Origin: Bradyrhizobium diazoefficiens
GTDB taxonomy: Bacteria; Pseudomonadota; Alphaproteobacteria; Rhizobiales; Xanthobacteraceae
Direction of reading: 5' to 3'
DNA length: 64,000 nt
Assembly (NCBI RefSeq): GCF_016599855.1
Contig: NZ_CP067041.1
Coordinates: 620,001-684,000 of the forward strand
Under the pieces are notes generated by a model. That model was not told where the DNA came from, made no database searches, and saw nothing but the letters and a program-made list of their open reading frames with translations. Position numbers and translations under genes: made by a program. Shown here one piece after another: positions 42,180 to 50,630 of the stretch. The stretch's first letter is position 1, and every line of letters starts with the position of its first letter.

Positions 42180-42306
42180 TGTGCGCACCGGAAAGAGAGA
42201 CTCAGCCCGGCGGACGCCGGACCAAGCCCTTCATATATGAACGCGATGCGCGCTTTGTCCTGTTCCAAGCAAATTGTCGCACCGGCAGGAATGTGTCGGA
42301 GCGGGC

Positions 42307-44310
42307 TCAGAACTCGGCATGCAGCCGGCCCGAGAAGATCGAGACCGGCCCACGGTCGGCGTTATAGGCCGGGTTTGTGATCAATTGATAGTCGCCGGTC
42401 AGCGTCACGCCCTTGATGACCGAATAGGCGTAGTAGGCTTCGAGGATGCGTTCGGTGCGATAGTTGAGTTGGCCGTCGCCGATCAGGAGACCGGTGCCGC
42501 CGGCGGCGAGGAAGTTACGATGCGCGGCGGAAAGCCCGTTGATGGCACCGCCGATGCCGACCGTGTCATCCGGACGTCCCCAGCGGCTGCCCTTGATCGA
42601 CAGGCCGCCCGAAAGACTGCGGTCGATATCGCTGAAGTTCAGGATCTGGTTCTGGCCGTCGTTCCAGCTTGCCCGCGCGAACAATCCGACGTCTTTGACG
42701 ATCTGCTGCTCGAGGTTGACATAGAAGCCGTATTTGAGCCGGTTGCGCTGGGTTGCTGTAGCAATGTCGTTGATGTCGAGCGCCGGATTCGCAGCCGCCA
42801 GCTCCAGCACCTCGCGGTAATTCGCTGTGTTGCCGCTGTTGGCAAAGATACCGACGCGCAATTTGCCGGGCTGCTCGAAAATCGCATGGCGCTCCTCGAA
42901 CTCGATCACCGTGCCGCCGGTCTTGAAGGTGAGCACGTCGCTGTTGGGTGCGGCCGGCACCTCGAACAGGCCGGCGCGGATTGCCCAGTCCTTGCGGTTG
43001 AGCTCGACCACGGCGCCGCGGGTATAACCAGGCAGGTCGGCGGGGAAGTCGTACGCAGCCGAGGCCCACATCGCCCAGTTCATGAAGTCGGCGCGCGGGT
43101 CTTTTGCATATGAGTTGCCGTCGAAGAAATCGCCGACGGCGAAGCGGCCGACGATCAGCGTGACGCGATCAATGTCACGCTTGCCGGCGAGCTGGTTCGG
43201 GGCATCGGCAACGTCTTCCTGCTCGCCGCCGAGACCGAACGTCTGCTTCAGGTAATATCGCTGCGCGCGGATTTTCGGGAACGGCGCGCCGGCCTTCTGC
43301 GCTTCGCCGTTGGGGAAGCCGGCAATGCCGAGGGTGCCGTTGATGCCGAAGCCCTGCGCGAGCTCGGGGTTGAAATAGAACTCGCCGCCGTCCCAGAGCC
43401 GCGCGCCCAGGAACGCGGTCGTCGTCCACGTCTCCTGAAGCTGGCCGCTGCCGGGAAGGCTGAACGGGCCTGCATAGGGCGAGTGGATCGGCCCATAGCC
43501 CTGCGGCAGCACGGTCGTCTGCGCGTGGACATTCCAGTCGTCGGACTCCGCAAGCTTGGTTTTGCCGACTGGCGGCATCCACGGCGTGTCGCCGAACTGG
43601 TAGTTCAGGCCGAGCTTGAACAGATGGACGCGCGGATCGACATTGACGCTGCCGAGACCAAAGCCGCTGAGGTCGTAAGTCTTGCGCGAGAGGTCGACAT
43701 ATTCGTATTCGGCTTTGGCGGTCCAATTGCCGCTGACGGCGTATTCGAGGCCGAAGCCCGCAGTCCATCCGGCCTGATAATGGCCGACCGGGAATACGGA
43801 TGTGACGCCATCGCCGTCGTTGACGTTGATGCGTGTGTGGCCCCATGCGAAGCCGCCGGTGACATAGGGCATGAAGCGGTCGAAGGCATAACCGATGCGG
43901 CCGCGTACGGTGCCGACATAGTCGATCGTGGTGTGGAAGGGCGCTGGCACGTGTGCGAGTGCCGGACCGTCGGTGGGACTCGTAAACGTCGAGTCCGCTT
44001 CGATGCCAAGCACCACGCGGTTCGCGAACTGGCGGTTGTAGCCGAGCTGATAGCCGCCGGTGAGGCCGGTCGCGCTGTGCGGCAGGATCACGCCCTGCTC
44101 AGGCAGCGGATGGGTGCCCGGCCCAAAACTCGCATCGCCATAGCCGAAATGGCCGCCGACATAGAAGCCGGTCCAGTCGTATATGGTCTTCGCGGCGTGC
44201 GCTTTCAGCGGCAGGTCGGCGGCAAGACCGGCAGCGGGCACGAGCAGCATGCTGGAGGCAATGGTCGTCGCCGTCCGCAAGACCCGATGTCGGTGGCTTC
44301 TCAACGTCAA
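42307..44310 (-). CDS. Outer-membrane protein: Omp25-like barrel fused to OprB-type porin
   Basis: The product of about 667 residues has a signal peptide ending AAGLAA, an Omp25/Omp31-like eight-stranded barrel (about 30-245: YDWTGFYVGGHFGYG, GGYQLGYNRQF, GLNYQFG), then a carbohydrate-selective OprB-type porin (about 265-667: FLGARLWDGGEFYFNPELAQGFG, WAMWASAAYDFPAD, ending SGRLHAEF). Two barrels in one chain are unusual. It would sit in the outer membrane; the OprB part should pass sugars or similar solutes. TTG at 44310 has the best ribosome site (GGGGG); TTG at 44325 is the outer limit. The start is uncertain. Confidence 0.85.
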   Translation of the reverse strand: MTLRSHRHRVLRTATTIASSMLLVPAAGLAADLPLKAHAAKTIYDWTGFYVGGHFGYGDASFGPGTHPLPEQGVILPHSATGLTGGYQLGYNRQFANRVVLGIEADSTFTSPTDGPALAHVPAPFHTTIDYVGTVRGRIGYAFDRFMPYVTGGFAWGHTRINVNDGDGVTSVFPVGHYQAGWTAGFGLEYAVSGNWTAKAEYEYVDLSRKTYDLSGFGLGSVNVDPRVHLFKLGLNYQFGDTPWMPPVGKTKLAESDDWNVHAQTTVLPQGYGPIHSPYAGPFSLPGSGQLQETWTTTAFLGARLWDGGEFYFNPELAQGFGINGTLGIAGFPNGEAQKAGAPFPKIRAQRYYLKQTFGLGGEQEDVADAPNQLAGKRDIDRVTLIVGRFAVGDFFDGNSYAKDPRADFMNWAMWASAAYDFPADLPGYTRGAVVELNRKDWAIRAGLFEVPAAPNSDVLTFKTGGTVIEFEERHAIFEQPGKLRVGIFANSGNTANYREVLELAAANPALDINDIATATQRNRLKYGFYVNLEQQIVKDVGLFARASWNDGQNQILNFSDIDRSLSGGLSIKGSRWGRPDDTVGIGGAINGLSAAHRNFLAAGGTGLLIGDGQLNYRTERILEAYYAYSVIKGVTLTGDYQLITNPAYNADRGPVSIFSGRLHAEF

Positions 44311-44325
44311 AACGCACGCCCCCAA

Positions 44326-44763
44326 AGACGCAAATATGCCCCATCCGCCGCGACATCACTGCCGATTCGCGGCGATCCTGTCACCAAGTCTTAGTTGTTC
44401 GCCCGAACCGACCAAAACGATCAAGGTTCGACACGATCTCTTCCCAAGCCCCTGCGCCAGTTGCGAACATTATTGCGATTAATTCGCAATAGCAACTGAC
44501 GCGCGTTGCCGCAGGGATGGTTCGCATCCTTGTGTGACGGGACTGCAACAAATTCTGCGCCCCAAATGATTGACCCGCACGGGGGGCAGCCGGGCGGGTC
44601 GGGGGACGACACGGGATGGATGAGGCGTGTCGGACGCCGGGTTGAGGCGGTCCGTTGTGGTCCGCGTGCCCAATTGGACGAAGGCTTGCTGTGTCAGGCT
44701 CGAAAGCGCCCCGGGCCGCCCCGGAATCGGGCTCTTTCCTGAGTGATTCCAGGAGGATGCGGG
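44326..44763. other. 438-bp gene-free region before porin and creatininase genes
   Basis: The region lies upstream of the porin and downstream of the creatininase-like gene, both on the minus strand. It holds dyads at 44458-44498 and a GC-rich stretch near 44700-44735. I see no supported gene in it. Confidence 0.5.
44472..44490. promoter_or_regulatory. Operator-like dyad upstream of porin
   Basis: ATTGCGATTAATTCGCAAT is a perfect seven-base-arm dyad. A second pair, CAGTTGC (44458-44464) and GCAACTG (44492-44498), flanks it. It lies about 165 bp before the porin start and looks like a regulator site, perhaps for a Fur-family protein, but no class is assigned. Confidence 0.4.
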
Positions 44764-45570
44764 TTAGCCGAGAGGGCCCTTGGCGAGCCTGTTCACGTCG
44801 AAGTTATCGACCTCAGCCAGCAGCTCGCAGAAGGCGCGCGCGCCCTGATCGAGGAGCTGGTCGCCCTTATCGGCCACGGCCAGGGTCGCGTTGCCGACGG
44901 CGCCGCTGGTGTTGAGATCCTGCGCCTGCCAGGCAAAGGGTGCGGGCCGCTGCGTCGACAGCCAGCGATATTGTTTTTCCATCGCGACGCTGCTGGCGGG
45001 AAAATCCGCGATCGCATCCTCGCGCACCTGATTGGGATAGCGCGCCAGCATGATCGACGTCTCGACTGCGCCGCCGTGAATGCCGTGACGCACTTCATCG
45101 GCCGGGAACAGTCTTTCCGCGCCCGACAGGCGCGACCACGACGTGGTCACCACGAACATTTTTCGATGCGCACGAAGATCCTGCGCCACCAGCATCATGG
45201 CCGCGCTGTTGCCGCCATGGCTGGTGATGATCACGAGCTTTTTCAGGCCGCGTCGCGCGATGTCCTCGCCGATCGCGGTCCAGCGCTTCAGCGCTACCTC
45301 TGTCGGCAGCGTCTGCGTGCCCGGATAGTTGATATGCTCGGTGGAGATGCCGATGGGTTCGACGGGCAGGAACGTCGCGGGAATGGGCGCGGGCAGCACC
45401 TCCCGCACGCGCGCAAGATAGGCCTCCGCGATCAGCACGTCGGTTTCGAGCGGCAGATGCGGGCCGTGCTGCTCGGTCGCCGCCAGTGGCAGCACCGCGA
45501 TCCAACGCGACGCGTCCGCGGGGCCAGTGTCGGCCCAGCGAACCTCGGTCCAGTCGCGGGAAGGCGTCAT
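44764..45570 (-). CDS. Creatininase family amidohydrolase
   Basis: This 268-residue protein has the creatininase metal-site motifs TEQHGPHLPLETD (Glu, His, Asp) and TSHGGNSAAM, and HGGAVETSIML with a catalytic Glu. ATG at 45570 is chosen; an ATG 42 bases upstream is in frame. Family members hydrolyse cyclic amides such as creatinine or formamides such as those in riboflavin/F420-type synthesis. It diverges from an ABC importer/2-hydroxyacid dehydrogenase operon (139 bp), so a cyclic amide or related compound may be that importer's cargo. The substrate is not established. Confidence 0.87.
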   Translation of the reverse strand: MTPSRDWTEVRWADTGPADASRWIAVLPLAATEQHGPHLPLETDVLIAEAYLARVREVLPAPIPATFLPVEPIGISTEHINYPGTQTLPTEVALKRWTAIGEDIARRGLKKLVIITSHGGNSAAMMLVAQDLRAHRKMFVVTTSWSRLSGAERLFPADEVRHGIHGGAVETSIMLARYPNQVREDAIADFPASSVAMEKQYRWLSTQRPAPFAWQAQDLNTSGAVGNATLAVADKGDQLLDQGARAFCELLAEVDNFDVNRLAKGPLG

Positions 45571-45709
45571 CAAGGTTTCTTTGCCCGAATTTGTCACGTA
45601 GTTTGGTGTCATCAGGGGACGCGGGCCCGGCCGGTTCGCGTCCCCTGATGACTTGCGGTTTTATCGCGTTGCTTTCACATCGGCCAGACACGATCGACGG
45701 AGTGCATTC

Positions 45710-46732
45710 ATGAGCCCTTCCCATCTGCGACGAGCGTTAACGGCAGGCTTGCTGGCCGCTGTCGCATCGCTCCTGCCGGCCCGCGCGGAAACCCTGGACA
45801 AGGTCACCTTCGGCACCAACTGGGTCGCCGAGGCCGAGCATGGCGGCTTCTTCCAGGCGGTCGCCGACGGCACCTACAAGAAATACGGGCTCGACGTCAG
45901 CATCGTTCCGGGCGGGCCCAATGAGAATAACCGTATGCTGCTGATCGCCGGCAAGATCGATTTCTTCATGGCCGCCAACACCCTGATGTCGTTCGACGCG
46001 GTGGCCAACAACGTCCCCGTGGTGACGATCGCCGCGATCTTCCAGAAAGACCCGCAGGTACTGCTGACGCAGCCCGATGCGAAGGTCACCAAGATCGAGG
46101 ATCTCAAGCCGCTGACGCTGTTCGTCTCCAAGGAGGGCATGGGCAGCTACTTCCAGTGGCTGAAGTCCGAATATGGTTTCAGCGAGAAGAACGTCCGCCC
46201 CTATAATTTCAATCCGCAGCCCTTCATCGCCAACCCCAAGAGTGCGATGCAAGGCTACGTGACCTCAGAGCCCTTCGCCGTCGAGAAGGCCGCGGGCTTC
46301 AAGCCCAACGTCATCCTGCTCGCCGATGCCGGCTTCAACACCTATTCGACCTTGATCGAGACCCGCCGCGAGCTGGTCGAGAAGAAGGCGGACATGGTGC
46401 AGCGCTTCGTCGATGCCTCGATCGTCGGCTGGTACCATTACATTTATGGCGACAATTCCGCCGGCAATGCCATGATCAAGAAGCTCAATCCGGAAATGAC
46501 CGACGAACTGCTCGCTTATTCCGTCGCCAAGATGAAGGAATTCGGCATCGTCGACTCCGGCGACAGCCTGAAGAACGGCATCGGCGCGATGAGCGATGAT
46601 CGCTACACGTCCTTCTTCAACAAGATGGTGAAGGCCGGCGTCGTGAAGGGCGATCTCGATTTCCGCAAGTCCTACACGCTGCGCTTCGTCAACAAGGGCG
46701 TCGGCGCCGAGCTGCGCCCGAACAAGCCGTAA
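45710..46732 (+). CDS. ABC transporter substrate-binding protein (NMT1/SsuA-like)
   Basis: ATG at 45710 with a GGAG site starts a signal peptide (MSPSHLRRALTAGLLAAVAS, ending ARA); 340 residues. The NMT1-type body has TFGTNWVAEAEHGGFFQAVADGTYKKYGL at about 30-58 and GGPNENNRMLLIAGKIDFFMA. Such proteins bind sulfonates, nitriles, pyrimidine precursors or riboflavin-like compounds. It is the first gene of a five-gene run with coupled starts (ATPase, permease, 2-hydroxyacid dehydrogenase, inhibitor). Confidence 0.92.
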   Translation: MSPSHLRRALTAGLLAAVASLLPARAETLDKVTFGTNWVAEAEHGGFFQAVADGTYKKYGLDVSIVPGGPNENNRMLLIAGKIDFFMAANTLMSFDAVANNVPVVTIAAIFQKDPQVLLTQPDAKVTKIEDLKPLTLFVSKEGMGSYFQWLKSEYGFSEKNVRPYNFNPQPFIANPKSAMQGYVTSEPFAVEKAAGFKPNVILLADAGFNTYSTLIETRRELVEKKADMVQRFVDASIVGWYHYIYGDNSAGNAMIKKLNPEMTDELLAYSVAKMKEFGIVDSGDSLKNGIGAMSDDRYTSFFNKMVKAGVVKGDLDFRKSYTLRFVNKGVGAELRPNKP

Positions 46733-46743
46733 CGCAAGCCTAG

Positions 46744-47559
46744 ATGTCGGACGTCAAACCTTCGCCCACGGTCGAGGCTAGCCTGACGGCGCTTGCGGTC
46801 AGCCTGCGCGGCGTGACGAAGGCCTATGACAATGGCGTCATGGCGCTCGGCCCGCTCGACCTCGCGGTGCGCAAGGGCGAGTTCATCTCGCTGCTCGGGC
46901 CCTCCGGCTGCGGCAAGTCGACGGCGCTGAGATTGATTGCGGGGCTGAGCGCAGCGTCATCAGGCACGGTGCGGATGTCGCGTCATGACGGTCCGCCTCA
47001 GCCGGGCCACGGCATCGGCTTCGTGTTCCAGGAGCCGACCCTGATGCCCTGGACCAGCGTGCGCGAAAACGTGCGGCTGCCGCTGAAGCTTGGCGGCATT
47101 CCGAAGGCTGAAGGGCGCGCGCGGGCCGATGCAGCGCTGGCCAGCGTCGGGCTCGCCGATTTCGCCGAGGCCTATCCGCGCGAACTGTCCGGTGGCATGA
47201 AGATGCGGGTGTCGCTGGCGCGTGCGCTCGTCACCGATCCTGATATCCTCTTGATGGATGAGCCATTCGCGGCACTCGACGAGATTACGCGTTTTCGCCT
47301 CAACAATGATTTGCTCGCGCTGTGGCGCAGCCTTGGCAAGACCGTCATCTTCGTCACCCATTCGGTGTTCGAATCCGTCTATCTGTCGCAGCGCGTCGTG
47401 GTCATGACGGCGCGGCCGGGCCGCATCCAGGCCGACATCCGCATCGAGACCGTCGAGCCGCGCGGTGAGGAGTTTCGCACCTCGGCGGCCTATTCCGATT
47501 ATTGCCGCAAAGTGTCGGCCGCGCTGGCGCCGTCCTATTTGGGACAGTCGATGCTATGA
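46744..47559 (+). CDS. ABC transporter ATP-binding protein (SsuB-like)
   Basis: The 271-residue ATPase has Walker A GPSGCGKST (about 57-65), VFQEPTLMPWTSV, signature LSGGMKMRVSLARAL, Walker B ILLMDEPFAALDE and H-loop VTHSVFESVYL. Its stop overlaps the permease start (ATGA). It powers the importer whose binding protein is encoded just upstream. Confidence 0.95.
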   Translation: MSDVKPSPTVEASLTALAVSLRGVTKAYDNGVMALGPLDLAVRKGEFISLLGPSGCGKSTALRLIAGLSAASSGTVRMSRHDGPPQPGHGIGFVFQEPTLMPWTSVRENVRLPLKLGGIPKAEGRARADAALASVGLADFAEAYPRELSGGMKMRVSLARALVTDPDILLMDEPFAALDEITRFRLNNDLLALWRSLGKTVIFVTHSVFESVYLSQRVVVMTARPGRIQADIRIETVEPRGEEFRTSAAYSDYCRKVSAALAPSYLGQSML

Positions 47560-48374
47560 GCGTTCAAACCCCGGCCACTGCAAAGCCGTCCGGCACGCAA
47601 AGCGTGGTGCGCTTCGTGCTGCCCGTCATCGTGTTCGCGGCTAGCCTTGCCGCGTGGGAGCTTGTGGTCCGTATCCGGGAGATCCCGCCTTACGTGCTGC
47701 CGGCTCCCTCTGTCATTTTCCTGACGCTGATCAAGGACTGGGCGGTGCTATCACAATCGCTCGCCACTACGCTGCTGACGACGTTGGAAGGCTTTGTAGC
47801 AGCCAGCGTCGGCGGCATCGCGCTGGCGCTGTTGTTCAACCAGTCGAAATGGGTGGAATATTCGCTGTTCCCCTATGCCGTCGTGCTCCAGGTGACGCCT
47901 GTGATCGCGATCGCGCCGCTCTTGCTGATCTATCTGGAGCAGCAGACTGCGGTCGTCGTCTGCGCCTTCATCGTCGCCTTCTTCCCGGTGCTGTCCAACA
48001 CCACGCTCGGGCTAAATTCGGTCGACCGCAACCTCGCCGGCCTGTTTCAGCTCTATGGCGCATCGCCACCGCAAACCCTGCGCTTCCTGAAACTGCCTGC
48101 GGCCTTGCCCTACATTCTCGGCGGCCTGCGCATTGCCGGCGGCCTGTCGTTGATCGGCGCGGTCGTGGCCGAGATCGCGGCGGGAACGGCGGGTGCCGGC
48201 TCCGGACTCGCCTACAGGATCGCCGAGTCGGGCTACCGATTGAACATACCCCGCATGTTCGCAGCGCTGCTTTTGTTGTCGCTGGCCGGGATTGTCATCT
48301 ATGGGGTGCTGGCGCTAGTTTCCCACCTCGTTTTACGGCGCTGGCATGAGAGCGCGCTCGGAAAGGACAACTGA
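47556..48374 (+). CDS. ABC transporter permease (SsuC-like)
   Basis: The 272-residue inner-membrane protein has about six helices and the EAA-type loop PYILGGLRIAGGLSLIGAVVAE. MSVQTPATAKPSG is the polar N-terminus. The start overlaps the ATPase gene by four bases and its stop overlaps the next start by one base, so translation is coupled along the operon. Confidence 0.93.
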   Translation: MSVQTPATAKPSGTQSVVRFVLPVIVFAASLAAWELVVRIREIPPYVLPAPSVIFLTLIKDWAVLSQSLATTLLTTLEGFVAASVGGIALALLFNQSKWVEYSLFPYAVVLQVTPVIAIAPLLLIYLEQQTAVVVCAFIVAFFPVLSNTTLGLNSVDRNLAGLFQLYGASPPQTLRFLKLPAALPYILGGLRIAGGLSLIGAVVAEIAAGTAGAGSGLAYRIAESGYRLNIPRMFAALLLLSLAGIVIYGVLALVSHLVLRRWHESALGKDN

Positions 48375-49363
48375 TGACCACCGGTTCAATTTCGTCCGAC
48401 AAGATCGACCTTCTGATCTATGGGCCGGTGCGGCCGATCCTCGAGAACGGGTTTTCCGATCATTTCGTCGTGCACAAGGCCGAGACGCGGGGCGATCTCG
48501 AGCGGCTGACGCCGGCAATTCGCGAAAAGATCCGTGGCGTCGCGGTGACCTATCACACGGTGCGCGCGGATAAGGATTCGCTGTCGCAATTGCCCAAAAT
48601 CGAGATGGTGGCAAGCTTCGGCGTCGGCTACGACCACATCGACGCCAAATACGCCGCCGAGCACAACATCATCGTCACCAACACGCCCGATGTGCTGACC
48701 GAGGAGGTGGCCGACGTCGCGATGGGTCTTCTGCTCGCCACTTTGCGTGAATTCATCAAGGCCGACCGCTACGTCCGCTCCGGCCTGTGGCAGACGCAGA
48801 ACTATCCGCTCAGCGTCGGCTCGCTGCGCGACCGCAAGGTCGGCATCGTCGGCATGGGCCGGATCGGCCAGGCGATCGCGCGCCGGCTCGACGCCTCGCT
48901 GGTACCGGTGGTCTATCACTCCCGCAATCCGTCGAAGGACGTCTCCTATAAGCACTATCCTGATCTTATCGAGATGGCCAAGGCGGTCGACACGTTGATG
49001 GTGATCGTGCCGGGCGGCGCCAGCACGAACAAAATGATCAATGCCGAGGTGCTGAAGGCCCTCGGCCCGCGCGGCGTGCTGGTCAACGTGGCGCGCGGCT
49101 CCGTCGTCGACGAGCCCGCGCTGGTTCAGGCGCTGAAATCCGGCACCATTCTTGCCGCCGGCCTCGACGTGTTCGCGGCCGAGCCGAACGTGCCGGACGA
49201 GCTCAAGGCCATGCAGAACGTCGTGCTGTTGCCGCATATCGGCTCGGCCTCGGTGGTGACGCGTAACGCGATGGACCAGCTCGTGGTCGACAACCTCAAA
49301 TCCTGGTTCGCCGGCAAGGCGCCGCTGACGCCGGTTGCGGAAACGCCGTTCAAGGGGCGCTGA
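48374..49363 (+). CDS. D-2-hydroxyacid dehydrogenase
   Basis: The 329-residue enzyme has the NAD(P) loop GIVGMGRIGQAIARRLD, and the catalytic Arg in NVARGSVVDEPAL, Glu in AGLDVFAAEPNVP and His in PHIGSAS. It would reduce or oxidise a 2-hydroxyacid such as glyoxylate/hydroxypyruvate. It is the fourth gene of the ABC operon (one-base overlaps both sides), so its substrate may come from the imported compound, perhaps with creatininase-type hydrolysis. Length and motifs are normal. Confidence 0.93.
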   Translation: MTTGSISSDKIDLLIYGPVRPILENGFSDHFVVHKAETRGDLERLTPAIREKIRGVAVTYHTVRADKDSLSQLPKIEMVASFGVGYDHIDAKYAAEHNIIVTNTPDVLTEEVADVAMGLLLATLREFIKADRYVRSGLWQTQNYPLSVGSLRDRKVGIVGMGRIGQAIARRLDASLVPVVYHSRNPSKDVSYKHYPDLIEMAKAVDTLMVIVPGGASTNKMINAEVLKALGPRGVLVNVARGSVVDEPALVQALKSGTILAAGLDVFAAEPNVPDELKAMQNVVLLPHIGSASVVTRNAMDQLVVDNLKSWFAGKAPLTPVAETPFKGR

Positions 49364-50055
49364 TGGGAGTTGTTCGCGTCATTGCATGGCTGATCGCGGC
49401 CTGTGCCGCCGCGATCGGCGCTGCCCATGCGCAGGATGCGACAACCCTGAAGAAGGAGATGGTCGGGCAGTGGGAGCTCTCGACCACCGAGCGCAGCAAG
49501 ACCTGCGTCGTCACGATCAAGGGCGACGCGGCGGCGCGCGGTTTCAAGCTCGAGCTCGAGCCGGCCTGCAAGACCGCCTTGCCCTTCACCAAGGATATCG
49601 TGGCCTGGAGCGTCAAGGGCCTCGACATCGTCCGCTTGCAGGATGCGAATGGTGAATCCGTGATCGACTTCACCGAGGTCGAAGCGGGCATCTTCGAAGG
49701 CCTGCGGCAGGGCGAGGGCGTCTACATTCTGCAAGACCTCGCTGCCGCCCGTTCGATGGCCAAGTCGATGGACCAGATGATCGGCGACTGGGCGATGGTG
49801 CGCGGCAATGGCCAGCCGATTTGCGGATTGACGCTGACCAACACGGAAGCGGATCAGGACAATTTCCAGGTCTTCCTCAAGCCGAAATGCGATGCGGCGA
49901 TCGCCCAGTTCAATCCCACGCAATGGCGGCTCGAGCGCGGCCAGATCGTCCTGATGTCGAAATCCGGCGAGGTCTGGCAGTTCGAAGCCGACGACAACGC
50001 GCAATGGCGGCGGGTTCCCGATACCGCCGATTCCCTGATCATGCTGCGCCAATAG
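49363..50055 (+). CDS. AprI/Inh metalloprotease-inhibitor-like protein, tandem domains
   Basis: This 230-residue protein has a signal peptide (about 1-24, ending AHA) and two Inh-like beta-barrel domains, at about 30-125 and 135-230. Each starts with a G-x-W motif (GQWEL, GDWAM) and has a cysteine pair: Cys48/Cys69 and Cys154/Cys176. Inh proteins bind serralysin-type proteases in the periplasm. The tandem copy in one chain is unusual, as is its place as last gene of an ABC/2-hydroxyacid dehydrogenase operon. No protease gene is near, so the target is unknown. Confidence 0.8.
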   Translation: MGVVRVIAWLIAACAAAIGAAHAQDATTLKKEMVGQWELSTTERSKTCVVTIKGDAAARGFKLELEPACKTALPFTKDIVAWSVKGLDIVRLQDANGESVIDFTEVEAGIFEGLRQGEGVYILQDLAAARSMAKSMDQMIGDWAMVRGNGQPICGLTLTNTEADQDNFQVFLKPKCDAAIAQFNPTQWRLERGQIVLMSKSGEVWQFEADDNAQWRRVPDTADSLIMLRQ

Positions 50056-50197
50056 GCGTCCCCGCCGTTCCTGCAATTTTTCTGTTGCCCAATTTTTCTT
50101 GTGTCTATGTCGATCCAGCACCGGGTGGATCGTCATCCAAGTAGCGAGCTGATCGCGCGGCCGAACCGGCCGCGTCTCGCCTCAACAGGAGTTTTGC

Positions 50198-50599
50198 ATG
50201 CGCTTCATGTACATCGTCACCTCCAGCCAGCCGATGAAAGGCCCCACCCCTGCGCTGATGGAGGCCATGCAGAAAATATCCGAGCGGGAAATCAAGGCCG
50301 GCCGGATGATCGATAATGGCGCGCTGATGCCGCTCGCGACCGGCGCGCGCGTGCGGATCGTCGACGGCGAACTCAGCGTCGTCGACGGCCCCTTCATCGA
50401 GGCCAAGGAGGTGGTTGGCGGCTATGCCATTTTCGAGCTGCGCGACAAGGCGGAAGCCCTGGCCATGGCCAAGGAGTTCATGCAGCTGCACCTCGATCAC
50501 ATGCCGGGCTGGGACGGCACCTGCGAGTTGCGGGCCTTCGCCACGCCGGGCGTGGACGGCGCCTGCGAGGTCGACGCGAAGGCAGCCGCTCACGCCTGA
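50198..50599 (+). CDS. YciI/DGPF domain protein
   Basis: The 133-residue protein has the YCII-related fold: MRFMYIVTSSQPMKG at the start, then GARVRIVDGELSVVDGPFIEAKEVVGGYAIFELRDKAEA, which contains the DGPF-type signature VVDGPF. It is 31 bp before an ECF-type sigma factor gene, a pairing known for ECF42. The role of DGPF proteins is unknown. I take them as members of one regulatory or stress unit. Confidence 0.9.
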   Translation: MRFMYIVTSSQPMKGPTPALMEAMQKISEREIKAGRMIDNGALMPLATGARVRIVDGELSVVDGPFIEAKEVVGGYAIFELRDKAEALAMAKEFMQLHLDHMPGWDGTCELRAFATPGVDGACEVDAKAAAHA

Positions 50600-50630
50600 T
50601 GGTCAGCACAATTCGCTCTGGTCGGCGGCG

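Noticed and set aside
44506..44742. Possible 78-codon gene before the creatininase-like gene
   Set aside because: No ribosome site, unusual composition and no recognisable motif; left as gene-free.
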